Origin: Stygiolobus sp037389425
GTDB taxonomy: Archaea > Thermoproteota > Thermoprotei_A > Sulfolobales > Sulfolobaceae
Direction of reading: 5' to 3'
DNA: 64,000 nt
Assembly (NCBI RefSeq): GCF_037389425.1
Contig: NZ_JBBHKR010000047.1
Location: 15,747-79,746, forward strand
Shown here: piece by piece, positions 20,083-29,026 of the stretch
Numbering within the stretch: the first letter of the stretch is position 1
Layout: each line of letters starts with the position of its first letter
Notes under the pieces: generated by a model
Told to the model about the DNA's origin: nothing
What the model saw: the letters and a program-made list of their open reading frames with translations, nothing else
Database searches by the model: none
Position numbers and translations under genes: made by a program

Positions 20083-20559
20083 TTATCTTACTTCTGGAGG
20101 TAAGAACAATTTAGCTCTGTTTAGGAGAACAGCTTTTAGAGTAGCTAAGAGCGTTCTTATTTGGGATATTTGGTCTGGAAAATTTGATAGGGTTAAAATC
20201 TGATCGGCTATACTTACCATTTGCAGATCGTTTTTATATATCTCATCTAATTGCTCAGTATGGATTTTATATCTAGCGTAGATATCAGCTCCTCCTCCTT
20301 GAGTTGAGTTTAACATTCCTATTAAAGTCCTGATCTCGGATATTGTGTCCTCAATATTTCTGAGTAAAGGTGAAAAAGGTTGGCTTCTTACTATTTGAGA
20401 CTCACTATTCGCCAGATTATTTATCGCAGTTTCCAACTTCATTATCGTAGCTTGTCTAACTAAGAAATCGTCTTGTCTTATTAGATCCTTAGCTTTGTAA
20501 CCCCTATACCCCGGTACGAGTAACTGTAATTTCTCGAGCGGAGTCAACTCCTTAGGCAT
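20083..20559 (-). CDS. Hypothetical helical protein
   Basis: The 158-residue protein is mostly alpha-helical, with coiled-coil-like runs (VRQATIMKLETAINNLANSE, QISQIRTLLATLKAVL). An N-terminal LLVPGYRGYKAKDLIRQDD segment looks like a conserved motif that I recall from small coiled-coil proteins in other prokaryotes, without a known role. There is no signal or membrane helix. It precedes the small membrane protein gene at 20602 in reverse order, so it is the downstream gene of a possible two-gene unit (gap 42 bases). Confidence 0.65.
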   Translation of the reverse strand: MPKELTPLEKLQLLVPGYRGYKAKDLIRQDDFLVRQATIMKLETAINNLANSESQIVRSQPFSPLLRNIEDTISEIRTLIGMLNSTQGGGADIYARYKIHTEQLDEIYKNDLQMVSIADQILTLSNFPDQISQIRTLLATLKAVLLNRAKLFLPPEVR

Positions 20560-20601
20560 AGACTATTTATAGATTTTCAAGAAATAAATTTTACGTTATT
20601 A

Positions 20602-20814
20602 TTAATTTGGGTTGTGCTGTTGCGAATTGGAAGTTTGATTGACTGTTTGCTTACACCTCGTAAAATAACCTGCTGAAACGACTACGACCAATAACCCAAT
20701 TATACCAAGGACTACGGACTCAACACCAGTGGTCTTAAAGCCTAGATAAACTAATATAAAGCCTATACCTTCGATAGCGGGAAAAAGTACCTTGTTCCTT
20801 AACTCGTTAATCAT
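20602..20814 (-). CDS. Small two-helix membrane protein
   Basis: The 70-residue protein has two hydrophobic segments (LFPAIEGIGFILVYLGF and VVLGIIGLLVVVVSAGYF) and a polar Gln/Asn/Ser-rich tail. No family is recognised. It may form a unit with the helical protein encoded just downstream. Confidence 0.6.
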   Translation of the reverse strand: MINELRNKVLFPAIEGIGFILVYLGFKTTGVESVVLGIIGLLVVVVSAGYFTRCKQTVNQTSNSQQHNPN

Positions 20815-20852
20815 AAGTTATTTTGACCTAATCATTCTATATAAAATTCTTC

Positions 20853-21641
20853 CTAATGTTCCTTTTTCTTAGGTCTGAAAGAGTGAGCGTGAGAAGGGTC
20901 ATACACACTCGACCTGATTTGATCTTTATAACGAGAGGGGTCTGCTATCTTTCCTACTAATATCATACTATCTTTTGTTATCTTCTCGGCCTTAACTTTC
21001 TGAACTATGTCCCCTACAGTTCCGCGTATAACTTTCTGATCTGGCCATGTAGCCTTATAAACTACAACAACGGGCATATCGTCTGGCACTCCTCCCTCTT
21101 TCAGTTCTCTGACAACCTTGTCTATGAGTTGGACTCCAGTATATATAGCCATAGAGGCCCCTTTCATCAAGTGAGGGGCGTAGTCCTTTATAGAACCTTC
21201 CATGGGTACTGCTCCTGAAGCCCTAGTTATAATAAGGGTCTGAGATATTTTTGGTAAGGTAAGTTCAATTCCCAAAACGCTTGCTGCCCCAATTGCTGCA
21301 GTTATCCCAGGTACTAGTTCATAAGGGACTCCAGCATTTTCTAACGCCCATATCTCTTCGATCAAAGCCCCGTATATGGAGAAGTCACCTGACTTCAGCC
21401 TTGCTACGAGCTTACCTTCCTTAGCCCTCTTTATCATTATATCAGTTATTTCCTCTAATGTTAGTGAAGCCGTGTCGACTATTTCCGCATCTTTCCTTGC
21501 CCACCTTAACACTTCTGGATTGACTAGGGAACCGGCGTATAAAACTACGTCTGCTTCTTCCAATCGGTTCTTAGCTTTTACAGTTAGTAACTCCGGGTCT
21601 CCCGGTCCCGCTCCTATAAACACTACCTTACCCATTTTCAC
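20853..21641 (-). CDS. cbiF: Cobalt-precorrin-4 C11-methyltransferase CbiF
   Basis: The 262-residue tetrapyrrole methylase has FIGAGPGDPELLTVKA, LYAGSLVNPEVL, MTLEEI-like SLTLEEI and GDFSIYGA, all typical of CbiF/CobM. It adds the C11 methyl group in the anaerobic (early cobalt insertion) B12 route. It is the last gene of the cbi operon and overlaps cbiL by 14 bases. GGGGTGA lies six bases before the GTG at 21641, which I keep as start; an ATG two codons later is possible. Confidence 0.92.
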   Translation of the reverse strand: MKMGKVVFIGAGPGDPELLTVKAKNRLEEADVVLYAGSLVNPEVLRWARKDAEIVDTASLTLEEITDIMIKRAKEGKLVARLKSGDFSIYGALIEEIWALENAGVPYELVPGITAAIGAASVLGIELTLPKISQTLIITRASGAVPMEGSIKDYAPHLMKGASMAIYTGVQLIDKVVRELKEGGVPDDMPVVVVYKATWPDQKVIRGTVGDIVQKVKAEKITKDSMILVGKIADPSRYKDQIRSSVYDPSHAHSFRPKKKEH

Positions 21642-22308
21642 GTTTTTTCACCCCTATAATCATAGAAAAATAATCCTTATCCGAAATCGAGGTATCCCAA
21701 GTAATTATTTTCTCTCCTTCTAAATAACACCTACGAGCATAAATAAGCTTATATTGGGACTCAAGTAATGTCTTTATGTCCCGAAGATTAACGTTAGCCT
21801 TTAACATTATTATAGTATCGAACTTACCGTTAGCTTCTGATATCAGGTCTAGCCTATCCGCTGGAATAATTGTAATACCTTCATTCCCTAATGCTAGAGG
21901 TAACTTACCCTTATTTGCACAAGCTGTAATCGATGAGACCCCGGGGATTAGGTCGATTTTATCTATACAGTTAATAAACTTGGAAACTCTGTAGTAAGTA
22001 CTGTAGAGAGATGGGTCACCTAAAGTTACAAATGAGTTAACCCCGTCCTCAACGTTATTACAAATATCATCCCCTATCTTTCTCAGAGAGTCCTCATCTA
22101 CTTCTTTACCCATAGGGAAACCAAGAGGGACTACTTTCGCCATTTGGGAGATATAAGGAGAGATAACGCTTAATGCAAGACTTCTGTTAGTGGTAGTGGA
22201 GTAGGGGACAAAAACTACTTTAGACAATGAGAGAATCTTGCTTGCCTTTATCGTTACTAGCTCGGGGTCTCCTGGACCCAGACCTATAACAAACAACTCT
22301 TTCGTCAA
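21628..22308 (-). CDS. cbiL: Cobalt-precorrin-2 C20-methyltransferase CbiL
   Basis: The 226-residue methylase begins VIGLGPGDPELVTIKA. In the middle it has the CbiL/CobI mark PGVSSITACANKGKLPLA with EGITIIPA. It methylates C20 of cobalt-factor II, the first methylation after cobalt insertion. The TTG start at 22308 overlaps the stop of cbiT (TTGA), so the two are probably coupled. SAM binding is expected through the N-terminal glycine motif and the GDPSLYST loop. Confidence 0.92.
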   Translation of the reverse strand: MTKELFVIGLGPGDPELVTIKASKILSLSKVVFVPYSTTTNRSLALSVISPYISQMAKVVPLGFPMGKEVDEDSLRKIGDDICNNVEDGVNSFVTLGDPSLYSTYYRVSKFINCIDKIDLIPGVSSITACANKGKLPLALGNEGITIIPADRLDLISEANGKFDTIIMLKANVNLRDIKTLLESQYKLIYARRCYLEGEKIITWDTSISDKDYFSMIIGVKKRENG

Positions 22309-22886
22309 GTCTTCTCACCGTAAATAATGAAAACGGGGTTCCTAGATATCATCGCATACCCTTTACTTGTCTTCATACCTTTCGCCACAATGACCTCTAT
22401 AAGCTCGGTTTTGTACCCGAGCTCTACTAATGCATTCGTCGCACTGACGGCGGTCTCTAATAGTATAGCATCGGCAACTACTCTACCTCCTTTCTTCAGT
22501 TTTGGGTCTATAGCGGTTATTATTTCCCTTATCCTCTCCGATCCTCCACCGATAAACACGGAGTCCAATTGCTCGTTAATTTCACTTATAGCGTCCGGAG
22601 CTTCTCCTTTTATAACTACCACGTTCCTTACGTTAAACTTTTGGAGGTTTTTCAGTGTGAGGCTATAAGCTAAATCGTCCTTTTCTATAGCGTAAACTTT
22701 ACCTTCATCTCCTACTATCAACCCAGCCTCAACTGTCACACTACCAGTACCACTTCCTATGTCTAAGAACCTAGCTCCGGTAAAGAGCCTCGCTTTTGAT
22801 AGTGCTAAAACTCTGATCTCTTCTTTTGTCATGGGTATCTTCTCTTCCCTTATGAACTCCTCATCCGGAATACCGGGTACTCTCAC
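22305..22886 (-). CDS. cbiT: Cobalt-precorrin-6B C15-methyltransferase (decarboxylating) CbiT
   Basis: The 193-residue class I methyltransferase has IPMTKEEIRVLALSKARL, the glycine motif FLDIGSGTGSVTVEA and the acidic motif AIEKD, then FIGGGSERI. This is the CbiT pattern (the C-terminal domain of CobL). It methylates C15 and removes the C12 acetate carboxyl group. The stand-alone form matches cbiE being a separate gene here. It overlaps cbiD by four bases. Confidence 0.93.
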   Translation of the reverse strand: MRVPGIPDEEFIREEKIPMTKEEIRVLALSKARLFTGARFLDIGSGTGSVTVEAGLIVGDEGKVYAIEKDDLAYSLTLKNLQKFNVRNVVVIKGEAPDAISEINEQLDSVFIGGGSERIREIITAIDPKLKKGGRVVADAILLETAVSATNALVELGYKTELIEVIVAKGMKTSKGYAMISRNPVFIIYGEKT

Positions 22887-23932
22887 GGCTGATCCGCCCT
22901 AGCGAGAACTTCTCCTTCCTCTGATAAGGCTATAACTTCAACACTCATATTAGTAATGGACTTAAGCCTCTTTAACGCCCTTTCTGCAACTACTTTCATA
23001 ACTTTCACCCTCTCTTCCTTGTCGAGATAAGTAAGGGCCTCGGACACTGTCAACGAGTTCGCTATTTTACGTATTTTCTCCACTTCAATATCCGCGAGGA
23101 CTGAAGCATAAGTTATGGTTTCAACCCTTGCATCACCGTACTTATTATGGGTGTTCATAATTCCAGCGGCAACCTTCACCAGCTTTCCGGGTAGGCTGAT
23201 CAAGGTGACCTTCTCGAATCCCATTTCCTCGGCGAGCTTAATAGTATCGCCCACCCTATCACCTATTTTTACTGCTATATCTCCGAACATCCTTTTAGCT
23301 ACTTCAAAGCTGACGTTTCCCGGGGCAATAACGAGACTTTTACTCCCTGAATGTTTTATCACGCAAATTTCCGTCCTAAGGTGATCCATATAGTCCTCGT
23401 CACTTACCGGGTATTCTACACCGGTAGTCCCAAGTATCGATATACCATCTACTATACCGATTGACGGATTCATTGTATTTCTTGCAATCGTTCTTCCATT
23501 GGGAACCGATATCTCCACTTCAACGTTTTCATCCGTTACCTCTTTGACTGCAGCCTTGATCATCTCCATCGCAGTGGGACTTATAGACTTACTCCCTATC
23601 TCACCCCTTAAGCCCGGTCTTGTTATTACACCAATCCCTTCTCCTCCTTTGATCGCAAATGATAAACTCCTTTTGGAACAAGACAGAATCTCCAACCCGT
23701 CTAAAACATCAGGGTTATCTCCAGCAAACTTCCTAACTGTTGCACAGTACTTGTCGTCTCTCCTTTCGTATTTATCAACGGGCACCTCTATTCTAAGTCC
23801 AATAGGAGTGGGGATCGTTACACTCTTAGGGTTCTCCCCCCTAACCAGATAGATAACAGAAGCTTTAGAGGCCGCTGCAGCCGCCCCTCCGGTAGTTATT
23901 CCGAATCTTTTAAGAGTCGTTATTAAGCTCAA
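22883..23932 (-). CDS. cbiD: Cobalt-precorrin-5B C1-methyltransferase CbiD
   Basis: The 349-residue protein opens with RFGITTGGAAAAASKAS. CbiD proteins usually have a TTG-x-CA version of this motif, so the usual Cys is Ala here. It continues with NPDVLDGLEI, GGEGIGVITRPGL and NPSIGIVDGISILGTTG, all family hallmarks. It methylates C1 of the ring after CbiG has opened the lactone. The TTG start at 23932 overlaps cbiH by 23 bases. Confidence 0.92.
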   Translation of the reverse strand: MSLITTLKRFGITTGGAAAAASKASVIYLVRGENPKSVTIPTPIGLRIEVPVDKYERRDDKYCATVRKFAGDNPDVLDGLEILSCSKRSLSFAIKGGEGIGVITRPGLRGEIGSKSISPTAMEMIKAAVKEVTDENVEVEISVPNGRTIARNTMNPSIGIVDGISILGTTGVEYPVSDEDYMDHLRTEICVIKHSGSKSLVIAPGNVSFEVAKRMFGDIAVKIGDRVGDTIKLAEEMGFEKVTLISLPGKLVKVAAGIMNTHNKYGDARVETITYASVLADIEVEKIRKIANSLTVSEALTYLDKEERVKVMKVVAERALKRLKSITNMSVEVIALSEEGEVLARADQP

Positions 23933-24671
23933 AGCTATACCTCCTATCGTACCCTCTGGGAGTAATCATTTTACCGTTACACGTATAAGTCCTTGAATTC
24001 CCAATTATCATCGTAGTTATCATGTTTATTACTCCCTCATGCTTCTTCCAATCGGAAAGGTTTGTAATTATCACCTGCTCGTCTTCTCTATAAGCACTCT
24101 TAACAATTCCTACCGGTGTGTCGGGCTTTCTGTATTCAGATATGATAGCCATAGCCCTCTCCAGTAAGGGCTTGTTTATGGGGTTATAAAGAACTATAAC
24201 GAAATCCCCCTCGGCTGCTTTCTTTATTCTGTGAAGTATCTCTTCCGCTGGTACGAGTAAATCGCTTAAGCTTATGGAAGCAAAGTCCATGGCTAAGGGT
24301 GAACCCAACCTGGCTGCTGCAGCTAGAGCCGCGGTAACGCCTGGTACTATTTCGAAGTCCAACTCTAAATTGTTCTTACACATCATTTCCAACGCTGGGC
24401 TCGCCATACCGTATACTTGGGGGTCTCCGCTGGAGATCAGTGAAACAACCTTGCCTTCTTGCACCTTCTGAATCGCGACCCTAGCTCTGTATAATTCCTC
24501 TTTCATTCTAGCCGTTATTACTTCTTTTCCGTCTACTAGGTCTCCTATCAATTTAGCATAAGTGGTATAGGCTACTATCACGTCACTTTGCTTAATGGCT
24601 TCTACCATCCTGAACGTCCTTATAGGGGGTGCACCGGGACCCGTGCCTATTATGAACAGTTTCCCTTTCAT
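23910..24671 (-). CDS. cbiH: Cobalt-precorrin-3 C17-methyltransferase CbiH
   Basis: The 253-residue methylase has IIGTGPGAPPIRT at the N-terminus, SSGDPQVYGMA, PGVTAALAAAARLGSPLAMDF, and LYNPINKPLLERA, which mark CbiH/CobJ. It methylates C17 and drives ring contraction in the anaerobic route. It overlaps the cbiXC stop by four bases (ATGA). About 250 residues is the normal single-domain length. Confidence 0.93.
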   Translation of the reverse strand: MKGKLFIIGTGPGAPPIRTFRMVEAIKQSDVIVAYTTYAKLIGDLVDGKEVITARMKEELYRARVAIQKVQEGKVVSLISSGDPQVYGMASPALEMMCKNNLELDFEIVPGVTAALAAAARLGSPLAMDFASISLSDLLVPAEEILHRIKKAAEGDFVIVLYNPINKPLLERAMAIISEYRKPDTPVGIVKSAYREDEQVIITNLSDWKKHEGVINMITTMIIGNSRTYTCNGKMITPRGYDRRYSFELNNDS

Positions 24672-25663
24672 CTCATAGCCACCCTTATTAACTCATTTAT
24701 TATTGCCACGGCTATACTACTACCACCGTAAGTACCTTTAATAACTATGGCTGGTATACCACTTTTTATCAGCTCCTCCTTAGATTCAACTGCGTTAGTG
24801 AAACCAGGCGGAGAGGCTACTACTAGCGGTATTTCTAACAACTTCTCCTTCTGTACTCTAAGTGTCTCCACCAATGCAGTAGGCGCGTTCCCTATAACTA
24901 CTATTTTTGGTGAAGTCAATCCAATCCTAATACTCGCAGCTGTCCTAGTTATACCTAATTTCTTTGCTAGCTCACCGGAAGAATCTAAGTAGTTCTCAAC
25001 CTTTTTCCATCTTACCCCAGCCATTACCATTTTAACATCTGTTAGTATGGGAAGTTGAGCCTTCAAAGCTTCTATACCGCTGTTTATAGCGTCAGGAGAT
25101 ATGTATACTTGTTTTGATATCTCAAAGTTTCCACTGGCATATACAGCCCTACTTATAATTTCCAGCTCTTCTCCGTCTACCCCGAGATCCTCCTTAACCT
25201 TTTCCCTAATTATACTCATAGTCCTCTCCTCTATTTCCTCCGGATCCTCAATGTACTCTTGCCTTTCATCAGTATCAAACGCGTTCCTAACCCGATAAAA
25301 TAGGGCGAGCTTTACAAGTTCGGAATCAGCTAGAGGGCGTGTAAAATATACGTTTATCTCTTTGTCCTTATATTTGACCTTTGTCCACTGATAAAACTCA
25401 GAAGCCCCTACTTCTCCCATTATGTCTTTTGCTACGTGGTTACCCCTCCCTAAAAAGGCTAAAGCGAATACGAAGTGGTCGAATCCCTTCTCAGTAAGGT
25501 CTAGTAGAAGGTTTCTCCAATTAGGCTCCGTATATTCATTATGTGATAGAAAAACTGGGACTTCAAGTTTCTCTTCAAGGTATGTAGCTAGTTTCTGCAT
25601 ATCTTCTACGAAGGCATGCCTCCTTGAACCGTGAGTTATCATAATGATTGCAGATTTTTTCAC
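24668..25663 (-). CDS. cbiXC: CbiX-CbiC fusion: sirohydrochlorin cobaltochelatase and cobalt-precorrin-8 methylmutase
   Basis: Residues 1 to about 125 are a short archaeal-type CbiX chelatase with metal-binding His in MITHGSRR and GRGNHVAKDI. Residues from about 130 are CbiC, with RAVYASGNFEI, TDVKMVMAGV, the TRTAASIR region, VIGNAPTAL and PPGFTNAVESKEEL. The gene thus combines the early cobalt insertion step and the late methyl shift from C11 to C12. The CbiC second conserved Gly-Val segment before NAVESKEEL reads SPPGF. Such fusions are known in archaea. The gap to cbiE upstream is 47 bases. Confidence 0.92.
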   Translation of the reverse strand: MKKSAIIMITHGSRRHAFVEDMQKLATYLEEKLEVPVFLSHNEYTEPNWRNLLLDLTEKGFDHFVFALAFLGRGNHVAKDIMGEVGASEFYQWTKVKYKDKEINVYFTRPLADSELVKLALFYRVRNAFDTDERQEYIEDPEEIEERTMSIIREKVKEDLGVDGEELEIISRAVYASGNFEISKQVYISPDAINSGIEALKAQLPILTDVKMVMAGVRWKKVENYLDSSGELAKKLGITRTAASIRIGLTSPKIVVIGNAPTALVETLRVQKEKLLEIPLVVASPPGFTNAVESKEELIKSGIPAIVIKGTYGGSSIAVAIINELIRVAMR

Positions 25664-25710
25664 AACACATGGATAGTCTATCCATATATTTAACCTTTGT
25701 TAACAGTTTT

Positions 25711-26391
25711 TCATGAGTTTCTTAAACAGTTGGGTACGTGTACTATTATTAGGTCACTAAACTTTAAATCGCCCTTAACTACGTCCTCGGCTGTAATTTT
25801 GTATACTTTTTCGTCTGGAAAACTCAACCTCTCCATCACGGTGAGAACTGGGTTACAGCCTATCTGTAATAGCTTTTCTGACACTTTCCTCACTCCGTCA
25901 GGATAGGGTTCTGGGACAATCAGCAAATCACGTCCGATTTCTAACGCTTTCTTTATTTCATCGTAGTTTAATTCACCTCTAACGTGAAAAGTGATAAATA
26001 CAATCTGAGACAGATCTTTTCCGACTATAGCGAGAGCCCTTAGTACTGAAGATATACCGGAAATTATAACATATTGTATACCTTGTCTATTACATTCCCC
26101 TTTTATCCTATTAAGGAATTGGTAATCTGAGACCATAGGGTCACCGTGGAACAACACTGCTACATCTCGGTCTCTAGCAATGCTAACTATCTCCGGAATC
26201 TGTATTTCCTGCTCTTTATAGTTAAGATAAATTAACTGTTTACCATCCATTTTAAGAAGAAAATCAAATCTGTCCACAACATTTCTCCAGCCTGCGATAA
26301 CGTCCACTCTTTTCAAAACATTAAATGCTTTAATCGTTATCAATTCAGGATCCCCACTACCCACACCCACAACATAAATCAAGTTACTCAC
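25711..26391 (-). CDS. cbiE: Cobalt-precorrin-7 C5-methyltransferase CbiE
   Basis: The 226-residue methylase has YVVGVGSGDPELITIKA, VIAGWRNVVDRF, a HGDPMVSDY loop and a VMERLSFPDEKVYKITAEDV segment typical of CbiE (the N-terminal half of CobL). It methylates C5. The GTG start at 26391 overlaps the end of cbiG by eight bases. The C15 half is the separate gene cbiT, three genes further on. Confidence 0.9.
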   Translation of the reverse strand: MSNLIYVVGVGSGDPELITIKAFNVLKRVDVIAGWRNVVDRFDFLLKMDGKQLIYLNYKEQEIQIPEIVSIARDRDVAVLFHGDPMVSDYQFLNRIKGECNRQGIQYVIISGISSVLRALAIVGKDLSQIVFITFHVRGELNYDEIKKALEIGRDLLIVPEPYPDGVRKVSEKLLQIGCNPVLTVMERLSFPDEKVYKITAEDVVKGDLKFSDLIIVHVPNCLRNS

Positions 26392-27358
26392 CCGCTATAG
26401 CTACTGCAACAGTGACTTCCCCTTTGTATGGAATCTTCCTTAAAATCAATTTCGCATCCTTCCCCCCAGCTATGAGGGCACAAACTTCAGCAACACCTTT
26501 CAGCCCCAGCTCAGTGAGTTTCTCTGAGGGAGGCGTTAGACACTCGTCATTAAATGAGTTGATCTCTTCAAGGGTTATCTTCCTGAAAGGGATTCCAAGC
26601 TCCTTACTTGCAACTTCAGCAGATTCCCTAATAGACGCTATGAGCTTTACTCTGCTCTTATCAAGTGAAAGGAGATCTAAAACATAAAGTATTGCCTCCT
26701 TGACGGTTTTAGGAGAAGTCTCCTTTTTACTCCCTACTCCTATTGCGACCCTCAATGGCTTTAAACACACGACGTTCTCGTCATCACACCTATTGTTGTC
26801 TGTAATAATCACTGAGTACTTACAACCATCACCTATGACGTAGTTGCCTTTTACCTGCGGAGGCAGAGATGAAATTCCTTTCACACATACTCTCTCCCCT
26901 CTTAACAGAGCTGAAGTAACCTTAACTATCGCATTAACGTTAACGACCTTAGCTATGAGTAAATTTGCAAGCTCTTCTACGCTAGTTACACCCCTCTGTT
27001 CGCTTGCTGTAGTGATAACTAAAGTGGAGTTTAGGGCTTCGGAAATCTCCTTTGCAAGATCGTTTGCTCCCCAGTGAGAACCGATAACCGGAATGACAAA
27101 TTTAAACTCGTCGTCTACAGCAATCACTGCTGGATCCTTGTCCTTTCCTTGAGCAAATTTACAAATACTCCTTACCACTCCTCCCAGAGCCATTACAAAA
27201 ACTAGTGCGTCATAGCATTTCCATAATTTTTCCACGTTTTCTAAGCTATAACGCAATAGGGAAACGGGATAGCCCTTATTTTTTATTACGTCGGCAACTT
27301 TCTTTCCACTCTGTTCATTAGAAGCGTAAATTACGGCAATACCCCTACGCCACCACAT
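26384..27358 (-). CDS. cbiG: Cobalt-precorrin-5A hydrolase CbiG
   Basis: The 324-residue protein has the three CbiG parts. The N-terminal domain carries MALGGVVRSICKF with KDPAVIAVDDEFKFVIPVIGSHWGANDLA. A middle linker follows, and the C-terminal domain holds AIGVGSKKETSPKTVKEA and LTELGLKGVAEVCALIAGG. It opens the ring-A lactone of cobalt-precorrin-5A and releases acetaldehyde. It is the first gene of the cbi operon. AT-rich DNA with TATA-like stretches lies in the 128 bases upstream. The missing steps (CbiJ, CbiA and the later cob genes) must be elsewhere. Confidence 0.92.
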   Translation of the reverse strand: MWWRRGIAVIYASNEQSGKKVADVIKNKGYPVSLLRYSLENVEKLWKCYDALVFVMALGGVVRSICKFAQGKDKDPAVIAVDDEFKFVIPVIGSHWGANDLAKEISEALNSTLVITTASEQRGVTSVEELANLLIAKVVNVNAIVKVTSALLRGERVCVKGISSLPPQVKGNYVIGDGCKYSVIITDNNRCDDENVVCLKPLRVAIGVGSKKETSPKTVKEAILYVLDLLSLDKSRVKLIASIRESAEVASKELGIPFRKITLEEINSFNDECLTPPSEKLTELGLKGVAEVCALIAGGKDAKLILRKIPYKGEVTVAVAIAGE

Positions 27359-27486
27359 CCACTTAACTCTTGTATTAAGGAATAAATACGTTACTTTTTA
27401 AAACCTAATTAACGGGGACCTCTCTTAAAAAGGGAAAGAGGTTCAAAGCGTAAGGTAATAGTTAATTAGCCAAGTAGTAATTACTT

Positions 27487-28833
27487 CTATCTTATCCTTT
27501 CGTCCTCTTGTTCTTGTCTTGCCATATCTATTATTTCGGCTACCATAAATCCTGCCAATAACCAAAGCACGAAAGCTCCTAGCGTCACTTCCGTACCGGA
27601 GGGAATTGAGATTATCATAACATACATCGTGAATAACGCAGCTCCTAAAGATAGAGATATCTCTACCTTTCTCTTCCTCAGTCTCTTCAAGGATATCCTA
27701 GTTAGAGAAAAATCAGTTGCTAGATGGACGTATAAGTTACCCAGCAAGGATACAAAACTTACAGTTAGAAAAGCATTGTACGCGTTGCCACCAAACATGA
27801 TTAAGGACAGCATGACTATTAACCAATAAGCTCCCACTGTAACCAACACCGCATTGAACGGCTCTCTACCGTTCTTAAGTTCTGCCAGTTTTTCATGAAA
27901 GAATCCGTTTACTGCCATAGCATAAATTGTTCTAGATGTAGAAAACATAAAAGTTAATGTAGCAAGTATCCCGTCATTAATTGCAGCTATTGTTGCAAAC
28001 GCTAGTGTAGCTAAACCGAATCTATCCTGAATTAGCGTAAGTAGGGATATTGAAGAGTTTAATTGTAAGTGGTAATATACTATATTGTCTACAATAGCAT
28101 AGACATCGAATGATGCGAGTAGACCTCCTAATAATATTACTGTAACTATGGCCCTTGGGACTGTCTTCTTTGGGTCTTTTACCTCACCGGATAAAGGAGT
28201 TATTGAACCATATCCGGTTGGAATGCTAGAGCCGAATATAACCGCGGCAGCTAATGCGGAAAGTGGTGGGATTTTAGATACTGGATTGTAAAAGGTAAAG
28301 TGAGTAGAATATAGAAACGTTATTGCTAAGAACCCCATCATTATTATTTCTAAGATACTGGCAAACATTGCATATTTAAATGAAGGTTTATTTCCCAATA
28401 GGGAAAATGCTGAAGCCAAAACAAGGAATACAAGCGCTATTTGATAAGTGTCGAAAAGTGGTAATATAGTCGAGAGTACGGCAACTGCGCCTAACACATA
28501 CGCGCTACCGTATAAGGCTGAATACAACAAGTAAGTCCAGCCTGTCTCAAAACCGAGACGTTTAGTTAGGGAGTAATAAGAGTACGTGTAGTAGCCTCCA
28601 CTCTGCGTAAACTTAGTTGAAAGTTTATATGCTACTAGACCGTTTAGCAGAACTAATAAAGTACCCAAAATAATAGCTACTGGTGCAAATGATCCACCGT
28701 ACGAATAAGAAGCCACGCCATAAACTAATATGCTCAGGAAGGGTGATTGTCCTCCAAGACTCATAAAAACTAGGTCTCTTAGCCCTATCTCTCTAGTCGG
28801 CTTTTGAACTCCTCTCTGTGACGACTTTGACAT
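27487..28833 (-). CDS. APC-superfamily amino acid permease
   Basis: The 448-residue membrane protein has about 12 helices. The APC start EIGLRDLVFMSLGGQSPF precedes helix 1, and SGGYYTYSYY follows helix 2. Helix 6 to 8 contains TPLSGEVKDPKKTVPRAI, the conserved loop of amino-acid transporters. The substrate is unknown. It is upstream of, and co-directional with, the cbi operon, but the 128-base gap suggests separate promoters. Confidence 0.85.
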   Translation of the reverse strand: MSKSSQRGVQKPTREIGLRDLVFMSLGGQSPFLSILVYGVASYSYGGSFAPVAIILGTLLVLLNGLVAYKLSTKFTQSGGYYTYSYYSLTKRLGFETGWTYLLYSALYGSAYVLGAVAVLSTILPLFDTYQIALVFLVLASAFSLLGNKPSFKYAMFASILEIIMMGFLAITFLYSTHFTFYNPVSKIPPLSALAAAVIFGSSIPTGYGSITPLSGEVKDPKKTVPRAIVTVILLGGLLASFDVYAIVDNIVYYHLQLNSSISLLTLIQDRFGLATLAFATIAAINDGILATLTFMFSTSRTIYAMAVNGFFHEKLAELKNGREPFNAVLVTVGAYWLIVMLSLIMFGGNAYNAFLTVSFVSLLGNLYVHLATDFSLTRISLKRLRKRKVEISLSLGAALFTMYVMIISIPSGTEVTLGAFVLWLLAGFMVAEIIDMARQEQEDERIR

Positions 28834-29026
28834 ACGCTAAACTTCTTCATCACCCTTTTCATTAAAAAAACTTACTACTAAAATTTAATTTATACAAAGT
28901 TATTAGGAAAAATCACTAATTATTTATCCAATATTGCAAAGAACAATAAGAGCCTATAAAAATCTAGATAATAAACACGTTGAATGGAAACAATTTTAAC
29001 TACGTAAGGAGTAATATTGCCTACAG

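Noticed and set aside
27359..27486. Cobalamin riboswitch before the cbi operon
   Set aside because: No B12-box-like sequence or structured leader is visible, and such riboswitches are not known from Sulfolobales.
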